A stretch of DNA of 64,000 nt from Ceriagrion tenellum (taxonomy: Eukaryota > Arthropoda > Insecta > Odonata > Coenagrionidae): NCBI GenBank assembly GCA_963169105.1, contig OY720639.1, positions 52,309,848-52,373,847 of the forward strand, given 5' to 3'. The notes under the pieces are model-generated. The model saw nothing but the letters and a program-made list of their open reading frames with translations, searched no databases and was not told where the DNA came from. Numbering within the stretch: position 1 is the first letter of the stretch; the number at the start of each line of letters is the position of its first letter. This document shows positions 11,192 through 21,690 of this stretch, piece by piece. Position numbers and translations under genes: made by a program.

Positions 11192-14100
11192 AAATTATTT
11201 CGAGATCAGGTTTGGAAAAGAGGAGAAATAGTTCTTCCGTTTAAGTCGCGCCGTAACGCAGGAATGTGCCGTTTTCATTTATAGAATTATAAATACTTTT
11301 TAATGGCGTTTCACTCGATGTGAGTAGAAAACTGATATGTTAAATAAAAGTGGCAATAAAAGTTTTAATGTTAAATAAAAGCACTCTTGAACCTCCGCTT
11401 AAAGCGCTCGACTGTATGACGATAAATTAAAAATTAGGTCCAGCGGCAGAATAAAGCATTTGGTGCTGGTAAAATCGAATAAACTCAACAGAAGTTTATG
11501 CCTCGATTACTTCTGAGCTGGATAACATTACCCAGTTGTACGAGATACAAATAATTGTATAATAGAAATATAGTATTAAACATAAAAATAGAACAAAGAA
11601 AATGACTCAATTACAAGAGGAATTACCAAAGTAGAAGAGGAAACTATTAACTCAGTTGGCAATTCATTCTTTACAAAACTTATGGCCGAGAAAACAACGT
11701 GAAATTAGAAAATATGGAATTTGATCACGCATACAAAAGCAATCACAGAGATGCCTTTCCGTAATGCAAGCAATTTATGTGATTATTAAAATAATAGGAT
11801 TTTTGGGTATGAGCTCAGACAAGTCTTTCACCAAAAATCAACTGGGATTACAAAATACAGCTCTAAATACGCCAATTACGAATTTCTGCAGCCAAATTGG
11901 CAAATGAATTCTGCGAATAGCTTTTGCAGCTTCTAAGGTCTCTAACATAGTGATATCTTGTTAATGCATATAAGGTTGATGAGTCATAACTAATACGCCG
12001 AACTTTAGCTATTTAAACAAGAAAACAACTTGTATTTTTAAATAATTCAACAACGCCCAGATGTAAACCCTATCGACATTTTTTCCGTGAAATAGGAAGG
12101 ACGAAAACAAGATCAAGCAAATACGGTGGTAATTCAGGCCAAAAATCTGAAAGACAATCCACCATAATGTCGACAAAAATAATAAAATACTTCCTTATCA
12201 TTCAATGTTACTATAGTTTAAACACCTATATTTTCACTTTAATGCACTCGTATTCAAGTCAGGATTGATTTATAAGTGCTATCATTTTTTCCAAGGTTCG
12301 CCAGATCGACAGCCATGAAGAATTGGTTCCACTATTAATTAAAAATTCCCATTGAGGAGGTCATTCCAAAATTTGGGGACTGGACTTACATTTGGGGACT
12401 TTGTTATAAGAATATTATTGAACCATTGCCAAATATCGACAACGAGACTGTGATACCATATATGGGTATTTTATTGGCATAAAACACTGCTGATTAAACA
12501 GTGGGTATGCTATGTTAACACATATGATAACTTAGGAAAATCTTGAAGAAAAAGGTAATGTGGTAACAAAAATAAACAGCATTATGTCTTTCTTTCACAC
12601 AGAGAGAAAATATACTATATCCTTTTCTGGAATCTGAAGAATTGTACGAATATTTATCCACATAATGCTGTCGAGATAGTTATTGTCCCTACTACAAAGT
12701 TTCTAAAATATACATTAGATTTTGCTACCAAGACAAGGCTATATTTTCAACTTTAACATGGCAATTGCAAAAAAAGATAATCGAATGAAGGAATAATTCT
12801 CAGCTGAATACGTCATGATTTAACCAGAATTTTTCCTTCATTGTCTTTCATTATGCTACCCTTTCTACATTCTTTAGTTTCTGGTTTAGCAAGAAGAAAT
12901 TTTCAGGCTGGTGCAATGGATGATAATGATTTCATTAGAGTGTAAACTAAATTTTTACGATAGAGGATAAGCAAAATGATCAAGAACGTTTTATCATTTA
13001 CGGAGCGAAATTAATTGGAAAAATTTTCAACCGTCCCCACTGCTCGGACGAAACGGTCATCAAGATATGGCTATAGCGAGAGATATTTTTTGACCATCAA
13101 ATTAGATTTAAAGCTCTGCTTTCTCTTTATCAGTTTGCATTAACAACATACCCCAAAATGTTTTTCATGACAAACAAATTTCTACCTGAAAAATATTTTA
13201 GTTTGTATATTCGCGTGATGCAATAGATTTAACAGATATTATACAATGATATAAACAACTATCACATGTATGTAGGTCATAGCTTATCCTTAGAACTTAT
13301 TTATTTTTTAACCAGGAATTATTTTGTGCATTTTCAGGAATGCTATACGTTAGAGTTTAAGAAGAAATCTCGCTCTATTCCAGAGGTTTATTGATCAGGT
13401 TTCCCCAATTTAACACTTTAATCCGTCAAGTACGTAACTTTCACGCATTTGTCGTCCAAAGAGAAGAAATGCGAAAAAATGCCTAAGGTTTACCGAATTA
13501 CTTATGATGTAAATAACAGCTCTGACAGCCTTGAAAAATACATTGGAGCTTTATAGGAGAACGCTTATATTTAAAAACGCATACATATGTAAAACTAATC
13601 TAAAGACGACTGTAATATTTCTGCTTCATCTATGCCAGCATCCATTTGGATTGCAAGTCCGAAGCGTTACCGACCTACATACATGGTCACCAATTTTAAC
13701 GGTAATGCATAATAAATACTATGATTAAATTAGGAACAACAGGCCAAGTAATTCGTAATATCGTGATTTTCCCACTGCTACTTTATTAAGTACTATCCGC
13801 ATAATGAGCAAAAATACATTTTTATTTGTTTAATTGTCCTTATATGTTCAGTTTAATTTTACTTATAAAATTTACCGCATAATGATATAAAAGAAGAAAA
13901 GCATAAACCATGACCAAGATTTCCTAAAAATGTTTGGTAATCGTCAGTAGATTTCCAAGAAATCATAAGAGTAAGCTCAGCGATAACACAGGGAATCAAA
14001 GGTTGAAGATCTACTCTTAAATCGCCGTAAGAGAAAGCAAATTTTTATCTCACGCGAGATGGTAAGGGAAAGTCAAAAGAGGATAGAGGAACTCCGGAGT

Positions 14101-14956
14101 CCGAATGAAAATACTGCATGTCAACAAGAAAAAAATGCTACTAAAAATTATAAGTCCTTAAACACCATTTCAATCCTGAAAATAACATTAGCAAACTGAT
14201 GAGGTGTAATGATACTGATCAGAATGTTGGATCGTTTAATCATGCATTGAATTCCCTCGTGATACTTATTGACAATTCGTTTATAGCTTCAAATTTTACT
14301 TTATATACTCTCATTGATAACGTACGGAATATTGATCAGTGCCTTGTGATTCTGATCTTATAAGTTTTTATTCCCACGTAAAGTATCACAGCCTGTCAGT
14401 GACGGTGTTATTACTACTCAGTTCAGTAAAATAGGGCACTTCACAACGGGAGGGAACATATTAGATGAATGCAACATAGAACGTGCATAAGCAATTCCAG
14501 ATCTACTCCTTGGATTAGTAAAATATAAAGTTTTATGCATCTAAAGTGGTTTCAAACTTAATTCAAAATATTATGAAAATGTAATTCCAAAGTGTAATGT
14601 AATAAGTCAGACTCATAAAAAAAGGTCATTACATTTAATATCGCTCCGAGGTACCATGGTTACAACGCCTGATCTAAATCTGAATAACTATATCTAATAA
14701 CATAAAATCTGAATGACTATCAGAATAAAATGTTATCTCATTGCTAGCACATCAAGGGCATTTCCTATCTCCTGGGATTACAAGCGAACTCGTTCGATCG
14801 GGCAGATTGGTATATTCAGAAATTTAGGCCGAACATGTTCACTTTACAGCAACCGCTATAAATTGGGACGAACACCTTTACCTGATCACCAGTATGCAAG
14901 TACTGTTCTTTTCACGCGTATTGGCTTCATTTAACATTAAATTTTGACAACATCGA
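11192..14956. other. AT-rich non-coding DNA, no gene seen
   Basis: Uniformly AT-rich with no recognisable domain, tRNA or long repeat. A short direct repeat of ATTTGGGGACT occurs twice near 12372-12402. Open frames are short and unremarkable. Confidence 0.6.
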
Positions 14957-15134
14957 GTAGTTATCATTGTGAACGAAAAAACACCTGGTTATAATTCCAC
15001 ACTTAATTTGAAGCAACATGACCTAGGTTTCAGCATATCATGCCATCATCAGGTGAATCATAACCAGTTTTTTCACTCATAATGAAGGAGTTCCACCGAG
15101 TAACGCCGGAGACAGCGTCTTGTAGTTATCATTG
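14957..15134 (-). mobile_element. 152-bp hammerhead-ribozyme element with 13-bp TSD
   Basis: The perfect 13-base direct repeat GTAGTTATCATTG lies at 14957-14969 and again at 15122-15134, enclosing 152 bp (14970-15121). The length and perfection of the duplication indicate target-primed insertion of an RNA-derived element, and rather recent. The insert's minus strand carries a hammerhead ribozyme (separate entry), and its 5' part (toward 15121) is GC-richer than the rest. There is no open frame, so the insert is non-autonomous or heavily 5'-truncated. Hammerhead motifs in animal retroelements are best known from Penelope-like elements, where they lie in the terminal repeats; a truncated Penelope-like copy or a SINE-like derivative of one is the likeliest source. 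Alternatives are a retrozyme-like element or an undescribed SINE family. The boundaries rest on the direct repeat and are firm; the family name is inference. Confidence 0.8.
14985..15067 (-). ncRNA. Type-I hammerhead ribozyme, near-intact core
   Basis: On the minus strand the conserved blocks occur in the order required of a type-I hammerhead: CTGATGA (15052-15046), a stem-loop II region (15045-15032), GAAAC (15031-15027), the four-base loop CTAG (15026-15023) and the cleavage triplet GTC (15022-15020). Stem II can form five pairs, GGCAT with ATGCT including one G-U, leaving one unpaired U after the first box. Stem III is the minimal two-pair form, AC with GU. An outer stem I of 13 pairs (15067-15055 with 14997-14985, one G-U) brackets the whole. 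The first stem-I pair beside the cleavage site is an A-C mismatch, explained by one G-to-A change, so activity may be reduced. Short stem III and open stem I are the hallmarks of Penelope-type hammerheads. The core is seen directly; cleavage is predicted. Confidence 0.75.
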
Positions 15135-15173
15135 ATCACACTGAAACAAAAGATAAGAAAGCAAAAATAAGGG

Positions 15174-15245
15174 AAGCGTGGCCGAGCGGTCAAAGGCGTC
15201 AGTCTCTTTGGGGGCGCGCGTCCGAATCCCACCGGTTATATTACA
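15174..15245 (+). pseudogene. tRNA-like (Leu/Ser class) remnant
   Basis: GTGGCCGAGCGGTCAAAGGCG matches the D-arm/box A of class II (Leu or Ser) tRNAs, and GTCCGAATCCCAC is a one- or two-base variant of their T-arm/box B. The anticodon arm and variable arm between them cannot be folded, and the acceptor strands do not pair, so this is not a functional tRNA. It is either a tRNA pseudogene or the head of a SINE. It lies about 40 bp from the hammerhead element but outside that element's target duplication, so the two are probably separate insertions. Confidence 0.6.
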
Positions 15246-18200
15246 CATAAATTACAATATTAATTATACAATAATTTAAAGAACTATCAGCGTAAAATTC
15301 TTTCTAGTTCTCTTAGTACTAATACAATTACACCATTTGTTTTATTTAAATTTCTCCTTAGAAGAATAATTTTTTTTACGAATTAAGTCTCATTAACTTA
15401 TTGCAAAATATCACGTTTTATCACAAAAGAGTTACTGCTGAGTTATATAATTCACCTAGAGGCCACTCGAAGCTTGTTGTTACAGTGACTATCACACCGA
15501 TGAGCTTTTATTCAGAAAATGTTTTATGCGCGCTATACCTAAAGTTACAGTATTCCGCCTACAGTGCCATGAAAACAATGTGTCTCAAATAAATTTTCTT
15601 TTTGTGCCAGCAATTTCCCTGCTCCAATCAGGGGAACTTAAGAATTTCTGTTTGCAGAATCAACACTTATAATCAATACCTAATGAAGTAATGGACAAGA
15701 GACAAATTAATACCTGTATCACCACAATCTCCTCTTCTCTTAATTTCCATTCTTGCCTCGACCAGGTATTGCATTCCACCATATAATCACACCATCATAT
15801 CTATCATATCTATCATGAGGGGTGGTAAAAACTACATATTTAGGGGTCAGATTACATGGGAGCTACCGTGGCCCCAGTGGTGACATACGAGGTGGAAAGC
15901 AGATGACAATGTCTAAAAACTTTAAAATACACCCACAAATTATTTTTTTAACTTTTACCGTTAACACTTGCTAAAAATTAAAAGTGGTAATTGAACTAAT
16001 AAATGTGACATGAGATTCTGGGATTGATGTTATTCATTTTTTACTAAGAGTTCTCTCCATTAATATGTTCAACGTTGAATCATATATAGTTGCGTATTCT
16101 ATCAACGTTGAGCTCAAAATACCAAATAACAGCCGCTCCACAACTTCAGGAATACGCATCGCCGTTTTCTTTCTTCAATAATAGATAGAGAAAGAGGCAT
16201 TCTCGAGCTTTCTTCAATCAACATTCCAACTTTGCGCCGAATGTGAAAAAATAATCCCCATGGAGTAAATCAAATGATGATCACGTGCTCACACCGTCCG
16301 TTCAATCATTTGAGCAACATAACCATAAGGGCATGGAGAGAACTATGCACTGCGTGCGGAATAGACCTGGGGTTCCCCGCAGTCTAGTCACAAAGCCAAC
16401 CTATCTACGCTACTATTCCCTCCCAACCCCCGCCGCGCAAATCCAATCACCTCGGAGGATTCATTCGCCATTGCAGTACCGCCACCACCACCAAGGGTCA
16501 ACACCCAACCAAACAACGCGTTTGTCCCCCGCCATCATCCCTTCCCCCAGTTTGTCGAGTCTACACACCCCCACCTATCCTACGACGCTCTTCAACTGTC
16601 ATTTCGGGCACATATGAGCACTTGAGTTCCAATCAACCCTTCCGTTGCGGGGCGTCGTTAGGGTAGGATAGGATAGGGAATGGAGAAGGCGGCAGGAGTC
16701 GATTAACTCTTTCCGCATCTCCTTCTTCGACCAGTGAATCCCCTCCACCGCTCTCTACCACCCCTTGCAATCCCCCCGTATGGCTTTTTAATACGTAATT
16801 GCTTAATACAAGCAAATTCGGATCGTAAATTTTAACTTACGAATTCGTGCGTGATTTTTCGATTTCCTTTCGTAGTCAATCGAGGAGCTTTTCAGTTTGA
16901 AATATATGAAGCGAGGTGTCAATTTTTCTGGTAAACAAGGCTTAGAGTGTCGTAAACAATATTCATAACGAGGTTCGCTATCCAAAATCGGTAATGCCTT
17001 GAGTATTACCATTATGGAACCAGGATTCGATTCGGATGTAAACGAGACTAGCGACTTTGTTTAGGGCTTCATATTATAAATTTGCATGCGCAATTTTACG
17101 ATAAAAATCTTCGTGGACTAAGGTGCGTTTCAAAATTCAGTACATGAAAATTTGTTCGGAACTGTAATTTTATTCTTAAGTTTCCGCAAATTTCCATAAT
17201 TTACGTACACAGCACCGAAAGGCCAATCAGCATGGAAATTATGACGGATGTCTAGAATAAAATAAAGTTGTTTGTAACGAGCAAGAAGCCTTTGTTTAGA
17301 ATGTGATGAATTTCATAGATTCCATGGAGATAAATAATACTAAGTGAGTGAAAAATCCCAATGCAAGATCAAGGAACGGCCGCGAACATATCTAAGATCA
17401 TGACTTTTTGAAAGACGCTCATAAGGCGTATGGAAAATGATGTCAAGAGAAAGCGATTAGGATGAATTCAAACGCTTTTGGAATTTTAATCACTCTAATA
17501 ATATCGTGATATTCTCATTGGTCTTTGCTTTTAAGGAATAAGACAGGTTTTCGTCGTCCTCAAAACCGTCCATCGTACAAAAATCGTCCTCAAATTGCAG
17601 GGAGGTCCGCACGTTCTAATTAACCCGTCGAATAGGCATCACCACCTTGCACACTCATGGGCCACTTCCCATCCGAAGTCAAGAGCTAGCCCCAAATCTC
17701 CCCCTTCCGACACTCCAGAAGTCCCTTAACGCTCAAGCCAAATCAAATAACCTTGCTGATTGTTGTCATGCTGAGAGATTGAAGCGCTTTTGCGTGTGCG
17801 TTGTGAGTTCTTGCACGCTGTTTTGATCCACTAACGACCTCTTCAGACCTTGCAAGAGATTTAGGGGGGAGGGGAAATGAAGGGATCATACGAGGGCGAT
17901 ACTTCCATAGATGTGTCTCAAGTTTCAAGGCCATTTAACCAAGTAGTTTTCAAAACATCTACAAGCAATCCTACCTAGCTCAAAAACCTGTGTTCTACGG
18001 TGACAGTCCTTTGGATTTATGTTTATTTTCACCAATAGCAGTTCTATATCCGAAAATTAGTTTGATCCAGATCTTCACCCAATAATCTTCTCAACTAAAC
18101 GCTTCTGGCTTTTAAAATTCCGTAACCATCACAATTTTTCCAATGGTGTATTATACACTTAGTTTCATATTATAACTTTCTATATCCATTTACCCTTCAA

Positions 18201-19351
18201 TCATTGTTTTCAGGAAGCTGTTACGTCTTGCACTGTATCTTTTATTCAATATAGTGCTTCCGTTATGCCAATTTTAGGCTGCTATATGCCCCATACCTTA
18301 TGAGAATTCGAAAAAATAGTCGATGGAAAAACTGATATAAGTACCCTACAAATTCTATCGTAACAATAAGACAATTAGCTAGTCTCATACGACATGAGTA
18401 TGGGTAACTGAGGATAGGTAAAGTTATGAACCTTGGTCCTAGAGGGATTCATTACCGAATAATTTTCACGTTTAACTTCAGATTCTCTCAAAACTCCCAC
18501 ATATGAGTTCGGAATCAATCAATAATTATTTCAGCGCTCCATATTACACGAAGAAAAAACAATTTCAAAAGCGCGAGTGATATATTAGTTTTCACTTAAG
18601 TGTTGGCGAGTAAATTAAGATTATAATACACGATCCACTATTCTAAGTTGTTTAGAGAGCAATAAAACTGTGGTACCCAACTATTAGAATATGAAAGATG
18701 AAATCCTTAATATATTTGATTGCAACTAGTTAAAATTAAAATGTTTCCATTAACTAAATGCACCGGAGATCCTAAAGCAGAATCCAGGGACGGTAACTTT
18801 AGTAGCATTGGTAACCATTTCCACCATCAAACATTTATTAATATGAATCTCAAGTTAATACCCTAGCGTAAACAGAAATGAAGTTTTGCTCTCATTGCTC
18901 ACGCCCTTGAGCACAAAATCGAACACGATAGCACGAGACAAAAATCATATCCATTTGCTAATCGGATTGGTTCGGCGTTCGACATACTTTCTTACTTCCA
19001 TTGGAGATTTTAATGTACGCTCTGATATAATCGATATCCAAGATCGCCACCTGCATGCCATGTCAAGGGCATATTTACCACGCTGTGTAGTCCAATATCT
19101 GAGGAATGAGTCATAACTTGCCACATGCCCACGGTAGAGTATCCGATCTTACAAACCCCATCATCCCACCAATGGTATCCTTAGCTAAGACGAAAAAATT
19201 AAACTTTGAAATAAAATGTATAGAAGAATTTAATAAAAGACCCAACATTTCAAAAATCAAAATTACCCATATGACCAAAATAGCATTTGGCAAGGAAATA
19301 TAAAAAACTGCAACGTTACCAGCATTAGTGAATATATTTTTTTATTAGGCA
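15246..19351. other. Non-coding DNA, no gene seen
   Basis: AT-rich overall. A GC-richer block at about 16285-16780 yields Pro/Ser/His-rich peptides in one frame (110 codons) with no recognisable motif; its left part is C-rich. Another GC-richer patch lies at 17580-17900. No splice-linked coding pattern was found. Confidence 0.55.
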
Positions 19352-19425
19352 TCCTATTCTATGTCTACACCTTAAGCACCTTATCCTATGTCAACAGCGT
19401 AAGCTGTAGACATGGGATAAGGTGT
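19352..19425. repeat. Short tandem plus inverted repeat hairpin
   Basis: A 22-base left arm (19377-19398) and right arm (19403-19424) are complementary except at two positions, around the four-base loop GTAA. A third, more diverged copy of the same unit lies directly upstream (about 19352-19376, containing CTATGTCTACACCTTA) in the same orientation as the left arm. The three copies suggest local duplication and inversion of one 22-25 bp unit, perhaps the ends of a collapsed MITE. Confidence 0.7.
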
Positions 19426-19771
19426 CTAACGACGAAACAAAAGTATGAAGCTGTCCATCCATTCCATCGAAAATGTTGAGTTCGTACATTCTGGAGGCCT
19501 ATAATTGGGACATTATGAATAATAGAATGAAGACAGGAAAAATATGACATTTTAGATATTACAACTCTCTCCCACACAGTAATAAAGCAGGCAAAGTTAC
19601 AAATCTAGTGAATCAGATCAAAGATCTCGTAGTTATGATGATCTTAATGGCCGATCGCCTGGCTTCAGCAATGCTTCGGGCAGACATCAAAGATAGAAGG
19701 GCCAAAACACCAAATGAACAAGGTCCCACCAGGGGAAAAAATCTATTGATTACTAAGAGATCAGTGATCAC
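19426..19771. other. Non-coding DNA before the CR1-like element
   Basis: No clear domain is seen. Some of this stretch may be the 5' part of the retrotransposon described next, but its translations in three frames gave no recognisable endonuclease blocks. Confidence 0.45.
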
Positions 19772-20107
19772 TTGAGATATACACCTGCTTCATCAGCCGC
19801 AATCTCAAAAACGAAGAAAATCATGCGCACTAGTTTACTGGGCTTCAAGAAAAAAATCCTAGGTGAATTACTGTATGAAAACCCCAAGTTACTCTGGTCT
19901 TACGCGAGAGAGCTCCAGGGCGAATCTTCGACAAGAGAGTCTTTATTGGATTCAAACGGCAAAATGGCCACCTACAGCATCGATAAAGCCTACTTATTAA
20001 ACCACTACTTCGAAAGTGTATTCACTAAGGATGAGACAATACACAATTAATACATTCCGGACGTTAACGAGCTGATGGCGGACATAAAAATTCAGTGTGA
20101 TGGAATA

Positions 20108-21556
20108 ACTAAACAACTGCCTTCGATTTAAAGTAACAAGTCCCCAGGTCCAGAAGGAATACCTGCACGCGTGCTCAAGGGGTTAGCGCCTCAGATTGCA
20201 CCATACTTAGAAATTATATTTAGGAAATCATTATCCGAAGGCAAGGTGCCCCAAGACTGGAAAATAGCCAATGTCACACCGATATTTAAAAAAGGAAATA
20301 GAAGTGACCCAGGGAATTATAGGCCTATATTGTTAACATCGCTTTTATGCAAGATCCTCGAACACATTGTCGTAAGCAATATTACGACATTCCTAGATAA
20401 TCGTAACCTCTTACACAGCAGTCAGCATGACTTCCGTAAGGGCAGGTCCTGCGAAACACAGCTTGCGCACTTCCTTCATGCTGTCCTAAAATCACGTAAA
20501 TCGAATAAGCAAATCGACGCGATATTCCTTGATTTCAAGTAGGCATTTGACAAGGTTCCTAACAAAAAACTCATTTATAAATTGTATTCGTGCGGAGTTA
20601 ATAAAAAAAATAGTGAACTGGATGAGGGACTTTCTCAGTGATCGAAAACAAAAAGTAGTTATTGACGGTTTTAGCTCTGATATGGTCGAAGTCACATCCG
20701 GGGTTCCTCAAGGAAGCGTTATTGGCCCTCTTTTATTCATTATTTATATTAATATAATCTAAGTTCTCTAATTAGCAGTAAATTAAGATTATTTGCAGAC
20801 GATGCAATAATCTACCGTGAAATAAGCGAAGACGCGGACTTTGAAGTTCTGTCATCTGACCTTAACAACGTTCATTCGGGGTTCCAGGAGTGGAGTTTAG
20901 AACTAAATATCAGTAAATGCACCTCAGTTCACGTCCTGCGAACGTTATCACACAAAAGCTATACCCACACCGTGGGGGGAGTAAACATAAAATCTTCAAA
21001 TACAGTAAAATATCTTGGAATTACCTTAACTTCAGATATATCGTGGGGAACACACATTCAAACCATATGCACAGCATTAAAGAAACCAGGTTTTGTTTAG
21101 CGTATAATAGGAAGGTCCTCGGATGAAAAAGTAAAAGAGAGATGCTACTTCGCTCTGGTTAGGCCACACCTCGAATACGCTGTGAGCATTTGGGACACTA
21201 GTCATAAAGATTTAACCAAAAAAATTAACAAAATACAAAGAAAATCAGCACGCTTCGTTAAAAACAGCTACAGACGAACATATAGTGTTGCACAACTGTT
21301 AAAGGGATTAAGGTGGGAGCCCCTAGAGACTCGGAGGCTGCACGCTAGGCATAAGCTGCTTGATATATTCAGAACTGGTGTGTTTCAGAGCGACACAGAG
21401 AATATTATCATGGCGCCTCACTACATTTCGAGGTCAGATAGATGCAATAAAATAAGAGAGATACTCTGCCGAACAGATAGGTACAAAAACTCGTTCTTTC
21501 TGCGCACAATAAGCGACCACAATAAAAACGGATCTCCTCTAAATACACTCCCATAG
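20108..21556 (+). pseudogene. Reverse transcriptase pseudogene of the CR1/L2-type element
   Basis: Recognisable RT blocks follow in the expected order but in more than one frame: SNKSPGPEGIPAR (from 20132), GNYRP (near 20311), the fingers block FLDFK-stop-AFDKVP (20526-20560, where the stop falls just before the AFDKV motif), GVPQGSVIGPLLF (from about 20700), the catalytic LFADD (20789-20803) and YLGITL (about 21013). Thus the aspartates of the active site are still encoded, although the frame is lost between them. The C-terminal region after YLGITL is intact enough to read VRPHLEYAVSIW and continues to a stop at 21557. The protein would have copied the element's RNA at the target site. It cannot be made from this copy because of the in-frame TAG and at least two frameshifts (near 20760 and between about 20900 and 21180). 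Confidence 0.88.
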
Positions 21557-21690
21557 TACACCTCCAAAATAGTACACCTCACCATTTCACCTCCAAAAAT
21601 TTTATAACTTTACACGGCTGGTGACCTAACACCCCTGCCACACGCCCATGCGGCGGCTCGCGGGGTAGTATGTAATGTAGATGTAGAAAT
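21557..21690 (+). other. 3' untranslated tail of the CR1/L2-type element
   Basis: After the ORF stop comes a duplicated AGTACACCTC string (about 21557-21590), then a GC-rich block, CACGCCCATGCGGCGGCTCG, and GGGGTAGTATGTAATGTAGATG, finishing in a GTAGA microsatellite-like end. In this group the 3' tail is the RT recognition region. A related but diverged tail is found at 56628-56690. Confidence 0.7.

Larger units (their letters stand above)
19772..21690 (+). mobile_element. 5'-truncated CR1/L2-group non-LTR retrotransposon
   Basis: A degenerate non-LTR element in the + orientation. In order it contains the endonuclease-RT linker (19772-20050), the reverse transcriptase (about 20130-20860), a post-RT C-terminal region (to 21556) and a 3' tail ending near 21690. 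No endonuclease is seen upstream, so the copy is 5'-truncated, as is usual for target-primed reverse transcription. The C-terminal blocks VRPHLEYA, QRKSARFV and RWEPLETRR are characteristic of the CR1/L2/Daphne group in animals. Several stops and frameshifts (for example the TAG at 20540-20542 and a shift near 20760) show it is dead. The tail holds a GC-rich string (GCCCATGCGGCGGCTCGCGG) and ends in short ATGTAGATGTAGA-like repeats. No target duplication could be fixed by eye. Confidence 0.88.

Noticed and set aside
15174..15245. A functional tRNA-Leu or tRNA-Ser gene
   Set aside because: Box A and box B strings are present but acceptor, anticodon and variable arms do not fold, so it is reported as a remnant only.
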